Shown here one piece after another: positions 36,288 to 42,066 of a stretch of 42,066 bases of DNA (the stretch's first letter is position 1; each line of letters starts with the position of its first letter). Position numbers and translations under genes: made by a program. A model generated the notes under the pieces. It saw only the letters and a list, made by a program, of their open reading frames with translations. It was not told where the DNA came from and ran no database searches. Source of the DNA: Selenomonadaceae bacterium (lineage in GTDB: Bacteria; Bacillota; Negativicutes; Selenomonadales; Selenomonadaceae); contig JAFVEM010000046.1 of the NCBI GenBank assembly GCA_017476005.1, positions 80,000 to 122,065 of the forward strand, written 5' to 3'.

Positions 36288-36788
36288 TTGGGGCAAAATG
36301 ATTTGACGGAAGTGCCGAAGCTCAGCAAATTGACCTCGCTGGAGGATATTAGAGAGTCCTGCCGGGGCAGTATCAAACGCTATGCCGTAGCCGGCGCGGT
36401 GAACGGCATCAATCCGTTGCCGGGGGTGGATGTGGGTATAGACGCCGCCGTATGTCTAAAATTAATGTCGGAGGTGCGGAGTCGTTTTGGACTGAATAAG
36501 GAAGCGGAAGGAACCCTCCGAAAATATGAGCTACTCTTGCCATTGGTGAAAAAAGTTTTTGATTACGCCACCAAGGAAGGGGTAATTATTCTCTTGAAGA
36601 GCGTCGGCAAGCGTTACTTGGGCGCCAAAGCCTCCAAATACATCCCTATCGTGGGGCAAGTGGTGGCCGCCGGCGCCGGTTACGGCATGATGCGCTATTT
36701 TGGTAACGCCTACATTGAGGACTGCTACCAGCTGGCTAAAAAGATTCGCGAAAACGATATTGTCATCGCGGGCGATACTTATTTATAG
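36288..36788 (+). CDS. DUF697-family protein
   Basis: The most likely start is the TTG at 36288, 8 nt after GGAGG (166 residues); in-frame upstream codons lie inside that site. The segment AGAVNGINPLPGVDVGIDAAV (read in two parts) followed by MSEVRSRFGL is typical of DUF697, which is found alone or fused to dynamin/GTPase-like domains and forms two membrane-associated hydrophobic helices. A second helical hairpin (YIPIVGQVVAAGAGYGMMRYF) follows. No neighbour clarifies its role. It lies outside the BREX operon, after its terminator. Confidence 0.75.
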   Translation: MGQNDLTEVPKLSKLTSLEDIRESCRGSIKRYAVAGAVNGINPLPGVDVGIDAAVCLKLMSEVRSRFGLNKEAEGTLRKYELLLPLVKKVFDYATKEGVIILLKSVGKRYLGAKASKYIPIVGQVVAAGAGYGMMRYFGNAYIEDCYQLAKKIRENDIVIAGDTYL

Positions 36789-36860
36789 GCACCCGGTATA
36801 TAAGAAGCTGTTTTCATAAGGAGCTGTCGCACGAAGGAACAAATTCTTCGTTTGCTCCCG

Positions 36861-37586
36861 TTAAAACTCTACCGGCAAAAGTGCGGCCATGATTGCTAAG
36901 GCGAGAGACGGCAACATATTGGCCACCCGTATGCCCCGGTTCCAGACAAGATTCACGCCGACGCAGAAAATGAGGATAGAACCGATAAATGAGATATAGT
37001 TCAGAGCCGTCTCTGTCATGAAAGGCTCCACCAACACCGCCAAAAACGTAATGGCTCCCTCAAACAGGAACACGGGGATTGCCGAAAACATACAGCCCTT
37101 GCCCATGGCGCAGGTCATGACCATGATAATGATGAGGTCGAGAATGCTCTTTGCCGCCAGAATTGACCAGTCTCCCGTCATGCCATCCTGAATCGCTCCC
37201 ACGATTGCCATGGCGCCGATGCAGACTGTAAGGGAGGCTGTTACAAAACCGCGGACGAAATTATTGTCCTTGGCGTTGCCCGTCTTGGCTTTTAGCCACT
37301 CCCCAAACTCTTCGATTCTCCGCTCTATCGCTAGGATTTCCCCTAACAAGCCCCCCAGCGATAGACAGCCTACCATGAGGAGTGTTCCGCCGCCCACGAC
37401 ACCCTTGCCGGCAATATCGAGCATATACGGCATCGTCCCGGCTATGCCAATGAAAAGGACACTGACGCCGGAGGCCATGATGAGCGTTTCTTGATGATGC
37501 TCTTTTAGAAGATTGCCAAAAAGAACGCCGCACAAGCCGCCTACAATAATGCATCCTGTATTGATAATAGTTCCTATTCCTGCCAT
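36861..37586 (-). CDS. DUF554-family membrane protein
   Basis: This 241-residue protein is hydrophobic, with about six to seven transmembrane segments. The N-terminus (IGTIINTGCIIVGGLCG) and middle (CIGAMAIVGAIQDGMTGD) match DUF554/YdfK. The start after GGGAGGTGAGG overlaps the 3' end of the HAD gene by 13 bp, so it is the last gene of the minus-strand cluster. Transport function likely but unproven. It is not normally part of the tellurium-associated module. Confidence 0.88.
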   Translation of the reverse strand: MAGIGTIINTGCIIVGGLCGVLFGNLLKEHHQETLIMASGVSVLFIGIAGTMPYMLDIAGKGVVGGGTLLMVGCLSLGGLLGEILAIERRIEEFGEWLKAKTGNAKDNNFVRGFVTASLTVCIGAMAIVGAIQDGMTGDWSILAAKSILDLIIIMVMTCAMGKGCMFSAIPVFLFEGAITFLAVLVEPFMTETALNYISFIGSILIFCVGVNLVWNRGIRVANMLPSLALAIMAALLPVEF

Positions 37587-38434
37587 AATGCCTCACCTCC
37601 CAGCAAACAAGCTTTCTCTATTTGGACGGAATTACATTGACTTTGAAAGGTCGTACTTTTTTCTTGCGCCGCCAGCATTTCCAGCATCCGGCGTAAAAAA
37701 ATTTCCGCAAAAAGCTCCTCGCCCTCGCAGAGGCAATAGCGGCCTGAGGGTAGCCCCTCGCCCATTTTCTTTGTGGGAACGAAGGCCATATTCGCCTCGC
37801 GCAGCATGGGAAGATCCATTTCGCTGTCTCCGGCGGCTAAGGTTAATTTCGGTTGCAGACGCTTTTGCAAACGCCTTAGCGCCTGTCCCTTGCTGAGTTC
37901 CGGCGGTATGAGGTAAATTTTGCGTCCCGTGACCTCTACCTGCAAATTGCTCGTCTTGGCTTGCAGTTCTTGCCGCCTATGAGCGGCCGTCTCTTCATCT
38001 TCGCAAGCGAGAAACAGAAAAAAATCATCTACCAAGCGGCAGTGACGGTAGCCGCCCTCTCGCGCCAAAATATCCCGGAGCTTAGTCAACTCCGGCACAT
38101 AGGGCTGAACTAACCGGCGCGATTCTTCTTCCCAGCTTGCGTTTATGACGCCCCCTTCCAAGAAAAGGGCGCCGTTAGCCACCAAAGCCAGCGTCATAGT
38201 ACAACCCGGCGGCCAGTTAAGGCGTGTGTATTGACTGTAGCTACGAGTAGTCACCGGCACCGGCTGCACCCGTGACGTTATTTTTTGTAGCAACGCCACC
38301 GTGGCTTGGGACATAAAACCTTGAGGTTTATCCCCCAGATATTCCACGCAAAGCGCCGCCTTTTCGGGCGGTATTTTTTTGGCCGAATAAATCAAGGTAT
38401 TGTCTAGGTCGCAAGCGAACAGTATTTTTTTCAT
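37574..38434 (-). CDS. HAD-family hydrolase of the Ter-associated biosynthetic module
   Basis: This 286-residue protein opens with LFACDLDNTLIYS (DxDNT, HAD motif I) and has AAGDSEMDLPML (~195-206) as the metal-binding motif IV, with a cap in between. It resembles the HAD phosphatases encoded with phosphoribosyltransferase and StiP genes in tellurium-resistance loci. The ATG overlaps the StiP stop by 4 bp and its 3' end overlaps DUF554. The substrate is probably a phosphorylated nucleoside-like intermediate (inference). Confidence 0.82.
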   Translation of the reverse strand: MKKILFACDLDNTLIYSAKKIPPEKAALCVEYLGDKPQGFMSQATVALLQKITSRVQPVPVTTRSYSQYTRLNWPPGCTMTLALVANGALFLEGGVINASWEEESRRLVQPYVPELTKLRDILAREGGYRHCRLVDDFFLFLACEDEETAAHRRQELQAKTSNLQVEVTGRKIYLIPPELSKGQALRRLQKRLQPKLTLAAGDSEMDLPMLREANMAFVPTKKMGEGLPSGRYCLCEGEELFAEIFLRRMLEMLAAQEKSTTFQSQCNSVQIEKACLLGGEALWQE

Positions 38435-39486
38435 GTGTCGGCCAGTGAACGAATCAGCCCACAGGCTTTATAATGCCGCAGGGGGTACTCCTCCACTGTT
38501 ACTCCTTTCTCCGCCGCCAGTTGAAACAAGTGCGCTAAATGAGCCGTGTCCTCTAAACTGTGTACCAAAATTTTCCAGGGTACTCGCCGCAGGAGAACTC
38601 GCGTGGCTTCGCCTATGCTGGGTTTCACTAGGTTAATATCTTTTATCTGGAAATGAGCGGCGACTTTTTGCGCCTCGTCTAGGCCGGTGCCATCTGCGGT
38701 TTCTTCGGTGGGCAGTAAGGGCAAATCGGCGGTTTGCCAATAAGACTCAATCCTGTCTATATAACTATTGGTTAAGTCTTCCGCTTGTAATTCCTTATAG
38801 AAAGCCGCGCCGTGAAAATCCTTGGCGCCGATAATGCCTTCGCGCAGGTAGGTGCGACTTAAGAGCCCCGACACGGTGGCATTTAGGCAGGAACTGGGAA
38901 TCAGAAAATCCCGGGTGGTGCCGCTTTTTTCCGCCACGCAAGCCGGGTCGGACAAAACGGCGAGACCGGGACTGACACCGGGGTAATCCTCCATGGCCTT
39001 AATAAGCTCCCGTTGAATGGCTCCCTTCCCCGTCCAGCCATCTACGAATTGCAAAGTTTTCGCCGGGTGCCTTTGCAAAAGGTAATCCATGGCGTTACCG
39101 TCGATTCCTTTGCCTCTGATAATGGAAATGGTGTAGTGGGGAGGCGAGAAGCCATGTTTTGTCTGCAAGTAGCGTTTAATCAGAATGCCCACGGGGGTAC
39201 CGGCTCTGGCTAGGGATACCAAGACCGCCTTTTTCCCCTTGGCGGCGTAAATTTTTTCCGCTACCGTGGCCACCGCCGCCGCCGTCAGTTGCCCGTAACT
39301 GTCTAGCGCTCTTTGGTAAGCGGCCAGATAATCGGGGGAGGGAGGATACTCTTTGGGTAGCATGGCGGAGTAATGGCGGCCGCTTTGGATAAATCGCTCT
39401 CTGGTAACGGTATCCAAAGGCGTAACCAGACCGGTAATGTCTTTTAGCAGAATGGTTACGTCCTCAGATTTATAGGTGCCGAACAT
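38431..39486 (-). CDS. StiP-family protein (PRTase_1 domain)
   Basis: The 351-residue product starts at 39486 after GGGAGGTG. YKSEDVTILLKDI is the family N-terminus. LVSLARAGTPVGILIKR and LQFVDGWTGKGAIQREL (~150-185) mark the phosphoribosyltransferase-like core of PF11202, annotated as cysteine protease StiP. The C-terminal part (IKPSIGEATRVLLRR-like) may be a separate RNA-binding-like domain. It is two nt downstream of the PRTase gene and overlaps the HAD gene by 4 bp, so the three are one operon. Confidence 0.87.
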   Translation of the reverse strand: MFGTYKSEDVTILLKDITGLVTPLDTVTRERFIQSGRHYSAMLPKEYPPSPDYLAAYQRALDSYGQLTAAAVATVAEKIYAAKGKKAVLVSLARAGTPVGILIKRYLQTKHGFSPPHYTISIIRGKGIDGNAMDYLLQRHPAKTLQFVDGWTGKGAIQRELIKAMEDYPGVSPGLAVLSDPACVAEKSGTTRDFLIPSSCLNATVSGLLSRTYLREGIIGAKDFHGAAFYKELQAEDLTNSYIDRIESYWQTADLPLLPTEETADGTGLDEAQKVAAHFQIKDINLVKPSIGEATRVLLRRVPWKILVHSLEDTAHLAHLFQLAAEKGVTVEEYPLRHYKACGLIRSLADT

Positions 39487-39488
39487 GG

Positions 39489-40601
39489 CTACACCTCCCA
39501 CAGATGAATTTGGCGGCAATTGTTTTCGTTTAAGGCCGCCGCCAAAGCCGCCATGGCTTCCTTATTCGGCGGATGGGCGTCGGTGAGGATATATACTTGG
39601 TCGTAGGCCGCCAAATTGTAAATATAGGTATGGCGGCTCGCTGCGTAAAAACCGGGCAGTAGGTAGCCGGAGGTTATTGGATAATCGCTAGCTTCGCTTA
39701 AACCGATGGGGCTTCTGGTGGTGGCGTGGCAAAAGATTTGCGCCTTGGGGACTTTAGCGGTCAAGTACTGCCCAAATCGCAGTGCCGGCCACATACATTC
39801 CTCCGTTCCCAAAACCAGAATTTTCCCTGCGGCCACGGGTTGACGGCTGGCGTAAATTTCCTCGCTCAAACGTTGACAAGCGGCGGCGTATTCTCCAATA
39901 ACGATCCCTTGCCGAAAATCCGGCAGAGGATGCGCCGAGCTGATGGATTGCCATTCGCCGGAGAGAGGGGGAGGAGGCAGCGCTTCCCGGACACTAATCG
40001 TCGCCAGTGCTCGCTCGTAATCTTCAGACGGCATGGTTAGCAAAGAGACGGTTTCGATTCCCTCTTGGGTTAGCGCTCGCCGATTTTCTTCGGTCAAACG
40101 GTTGATAATGGAGGCGGCCACCAATTTTTTCTCTTTCAGCCGGGGAAAGACCGTCCTGAGCTTTTGCGCCATATTTCGCAAGGTGCGTCCCGTGGAAAGC
40201 TCATCATCCAGCAAAATCACCGTGGGAGTTTTATTCAGCCACTCCGCCAGTCTAGCTACTGACAGTCGTTGCTCCACGGCGTGGCTGTGTTCCTCGGAAA
40301 ACTTTAGGTAACTACCTTCCGGGAGTGGTTCCCGGGTAGTGGTAATATAGGCACCCTCCGGCGAAAGCTCCGCCGCCACCTCGGCGCCAATGGCGGTCGC
40401 TGTTTCCGCAAAGGCGATTACGAGCCTCGCCTCGCCGCACACGGCGGCAAGTTTTCTCCCCAGCTCTCTCATCATATTCAGCGCGACTCCGGGATTTACC
40501 GGCAAGTGTTTTCCCTGCAACGGGTTTACCAACAAATAGCCGCGTTTTTGATTGTTAAACCGTTTAGCCACGCATAGCAAATCATTCCGGGTGTAACCCA
40601 T
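39489..40601 (-). CDS. Phosphoribosyltransferase with TRSP domain (Ter-associated)
   Basis: This 370-residue protein starts after a perfect AGGAGG. The PRPP-binding loop is VILLDDELSTGRTL (~128-142), with the acidic pair and TG of type I phosphoribosyltransferases (PRTase_2, PF15609). LVLGTEECMWPALRFGQYL and CHATTRSPIGLS in the C-terminal part match the TRSP domain (PF12500). This PRTase-TRSP fusion is part of the nucleoside-like metabolite module described near ter genes. It is first gene of the minus-strand operon; an inverted repeat lies 28-58 nt upstream. Confidence 0.87.
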   Translation of the reverse strand: MGYTRNDLLCVAKRFNNQKRGYLLVNPLQGKHLPVNPGVALNMMRELGRKLAAVCGEARLVIAFAETATAIGAEVAAELSPEGAYITTTREPLPEGSYLKFSEEHSHAVEQRLSVARLAEWLNKTPTVILLDDELSTGRTLRNMAQKLRTVFPRLKEKKLVAASIINRLTEENRRALTQEGIETVSLLTMPSEDYERALATISVREALPPPPLSGEWQSISSAHPLPDFRQGIVIGEYAAACQRLSEEIYASRQPVAAGKILVLGTEECMWPALRFGQYLTAKVPKAQIFCHATTRSPIGLSEASDYPITSGYLLPGFYAASRHTYIYNLAAYDQVYILTDAHPPNKEAMAALAAALNENNCRQIHLWEV

Positions 40602-40628
40602 CTTTCAACCTCCTTTCCTGTTCCTCGA

Positions 40629-40659
40629 TAATGCATTCATGTTTTCTATCCATGCATTA
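40629..40659. promoter_or_regulatory. Inverted repeat upstream of the PRTase operon, putative operator
   Basis: TAATGCAT (40629-40636) and ATGCATTA (40652-40659) are perfect arms 15 nt apart, just upstream of the first gene of the minus-strand cluster. The regulator is unknown. Confidence 0.45.
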
Positions 40660-40693
40660 GACCATTCGCTGTAGGCGCGGAAATTCCTTTAGC

Positions 40694-40737
40694 AAAAAAG
40701 ACCGCAGGAGAATATAAGGAACCTCCTGCGGTTTTTT
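40694..40737. terminator. Bidirectional terminator between TauE/SafE and PRTase genes
   Basis: ACCGCAGGAG (40701-40710) and CTCCTGCGGT (40723-40732) form a 10-bp stem with A's on the left and T's on the right, so it works on both strands. It serves the TauE/SafE gene, which ends at 40751. Confidence 0.85.
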
Positions 40738-40750
40738 ATTGCGAGTATTG

Positions 40751-41542
40751 TTAATGCGCGCTGCCCATAAAAATGAGTCTTAGCCCCAAAGCGAACATGG
40801 CGCAGGACAAAAGGATCAAGATGACCTTGGAACGGGTCTTTTGGGAGATTTTTGCCCCTATTTGCGCGCCGATGGCGGCGCCGACACTGATGGCGATGGC
40901 CGGTATCCAGACGATGTGCGCCAGCAGAAAATGGGACACCACGCCGCACAGCGCCGATACCGCCAAAACAAAATGGGAGGTGGCGGTGGCCACATGCACC
41001 GGGAAGCCCAGCAAATATACCATGAGAGGGACGTGGATGACCCCACCGCCGATGCCGAATATGCTGGAGAGAAAACCTACCCCCATGCTGGAGATAATGC
41101 CTAGGTGGCTGTTAAATTTAAAACCTGCCGGGAGTTCATGGATGTCGCTATGGTGTTTGTGGGTGGAATTATGGTACATGATGAAGGCCATGCATAGCAA
41201 AAAAAGGCCAAAATAAAAATTCAGCATGGGGCCGGAAAATTTATCCACGATATAGGAGCCGAGAAAAGCCCCCGGCAAAGTGGCCAAAGCGAAGGGGACA
41301 GCCGCCTTAAAATAAACCCGTTTTTGCTTGATGTAGGCCAACGTGCCGGAAAGGGCGTTAGCGAGGACGATAACGAGGGAGGTGCCGGTTATCTGCGGCG
41401 CGGAGGTAAAGTAAGGATATATTCCCCCGGCAGACATAAAAAAGATGAATACAGGGACGCAGATAAGTCCCCCACCAATCCCCACCAAGGTGCCGAAGGT
41501 GCCGACTCCTACCCCCAGCAACAGAAAAATAAGATACTCCAT
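40751..41542 (-). CDS. TauE/SafE-family membrane permease
   Basis: The 263-residue protein is best started at the ATG at 41542 after AAAGGAG; the frame is open upstream to 41731 only because of decayed sequence. About eight transmembrane helices and two inverted motifs GTFGTLVGIGGGLICVP and SSIFGIGGGVIHVPLMV are the TauE/SafE (sulfite exporter-like) hallmark. Substrates are sulfonates, sulfite or organic acids in different members. A TATAAT lies 13 nt upstream of the ribosome site, without a clear -35. Confidence 0.9.
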   Translation of the reverse strand: MEYLIFLLLGVGVGTFGTLVGIGGGLICVPVFIFFMSAGGIYPYFTSAPQITGTSLVIVLANALSGTLAYIKQKRVYFKAAVPFALATLPGAFLGSYIVDKFSGPMLNFYFGLFLLCMAFIMYHNSTHKHHSDIHELPAGFKFNSHLGIISSMGVGFLSSIFGIGGGVIHVPLMVYLLGFPVHVATATSHFVLAVSALCGVVSHFLLAHIVWIPAIAISVGAAIGAQIGAKISQKTRSKVILILLSCAMFALGLRLIFMGSAH

Positions 41543-41601
41543 AGAAACGGCTCCTTTCTGCATTATATTTTCAGAATTGTATTTTGACGCTACGCAATCC
41601 A

Positions 41602-41823
41602 TCACCGATGGGCGAAGTAGTGCATATACCGAGACTTGGCTTCTTTGGCTTTGCGTTTGCTTATGGGGAGGCGTTCGCCTTGTTTGAGGGTGAAGGTATC
41701 CACGAGGAGCATTTTCTCTTCGTCGGGGCAAAGCTCCGCCAGTTATCGCCGAAAATAAGCCTCCGTCGTCACCAGCTCAATCAATTCATCATCCACAATG
41801 GCTATCCGCATGCTGTTTCCCAT
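41602..41823 (-). pseudogene. Decayed LytTR-type response regulator
   Basis: From 41823 the frame reads MRIAIVDDELIELV (receiver-domain N-terminus) and meets an in-frame TAA after residue 26. The same frame continues MLLVDTFTLKQGERLPI then SKRKAKEAKSRYMHYF, like the end of a LytTR DNA-binding domain. The middle of the protein, roughly 150-200 residues, is missing. It is a deletion relic plus a stop codon. Confidence 0.65.
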
Positions 41824-41919
41824 GCCCTTTCCTGTTGCTACTAAACGTGTCCGAGTATATGAAAACATAAACAACGCCCAAAAGCAAGTTTTATATATTC
41901 CCCTTGTCCTCCCAGTACA

Positions 41920-42066
41920 TTAAAACTCAAACTTCCCACACCAAAAATATTGCTCACCCAAGTACCATAAAAGGTAGACGGTCAAAAAATATCCGCTTTT
42001 ATGGGTGTTTCTGATGGTATGTATAGGCATTGCGATCCTTGATTCTATCGGACTTGCCAAAATCTG
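41920..42066 (-). CDS. Possible C-terminal end of a gene starting beyond the window
   Basis: An open minus-strand frame from the edge ends at 41920 (last 48 residues, hydrophobic YFLTVYLLWYLG, then GEQYFWCGKFEF). No family is recognised and no start is in view. The 300-base stretch between 41824 and the edge is otherwise AT-rich and empty to my reading. Confidence 0.2.
   Translation of the reverse strand, partial: QILASPIESRIAMPIHTIRNTHKSGYFLTVYLLWYLGEQYFWCGKFEF

Noticed and set aside
36831..36851. Hairpin ACGAAG/CTTCGT as terminator for the DUF554 gene
   Set aside because: There is no T run on either strand; it is a weak 6-bp stem.
1..42066. rRNA or tRNA genes
   Set aside because: I saw no tRNA-like cloverleaf or rRNA segment on either strand by reading; a tRNAscan run would be decisive.

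Overview
The window looks like the chromosome of a diderm (LPS-bearing) Firmicute, most likely a member of the Negativicutes. It combines lipopolysaccharide genes (a short LptD, split RfaE1/RfaE2 and GT9 heptosyltransferases) and an autotransporter ending in phenylalanine with a Firmicutes-type flagellar gene order (the flg_new family gene directly before flgE). This is inference from gene content; no rRNA or other marker is present.

Left part (1-9.7 kb): on the minus strand lie an exported HAD phosphatase (cut by the window edge), an autotransporter with a glycine/asparagine-rich passenger, and a Tat-exported FAD-dependent oxidoreductase. Then comes a large flagellin with a beta-repeat insertion behind a sigma-28-type promoter. 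It converges on, and overlaps, a 3'-truncated flgE that follows a flg_new gene. An Rpn-family nuclease gene with a 12-bp coding tandem repeat and its own promoter and terminator closes this part. Two copies of a structured leader element (602-705 minus, 9852-9960 plus) precede the HAD gene and lptD.

Middle part (9.9-17.9 kb): an LPS/envelope operon on the plus strand: lptD, rfaE1, rfaE2, a GT9 heptosyltransferase, an inserted VapBC-like toxin-antitoxin pair, a membrane sulfatase-fold transferase of the LtaS/MdoB type, and a second GT9 gene.

Defence island (17.9-36.2 kb): it starts 14 nt after the last LPS gene with a 73-bp relic of a fic gene. Then come two large paralogous proteins that I do not recognise (only the first has a DUF4357-like C-terminus), an MNT/HEPN pair, an intact class II fic gene and a broken Rpn tail. 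Next is a compact operon with its own promoter: brxP (PAPS-reductase plus ferredoxin), brxC, pglZ, brxL, a four-cysteine mini-protein and a cysteine desulfurase, ending in a hairpin terminator. This is the BREX type 4 gene set with a sulfur donor attached. No methyltransferase is visible, so a sulfur-based DNA mark, analogous to Dnd phosphorothioation, is the natural hypothesis. The middle of brxP has a much lower GC content than its ends, which suggests exchange of a specificity segment.

Right part (36.2-42.1 kb): a DUF697 protein; then on the minus strand a four-gene cluster (PRTase/TRSP, StiP-type PRTase, HAD hydrolase, DUF554 membrane protein) that matches the biosynthetic module of tellurium-resistance-associated systems; a TauE/SafE permease; and a decayed LytTR response regulator.
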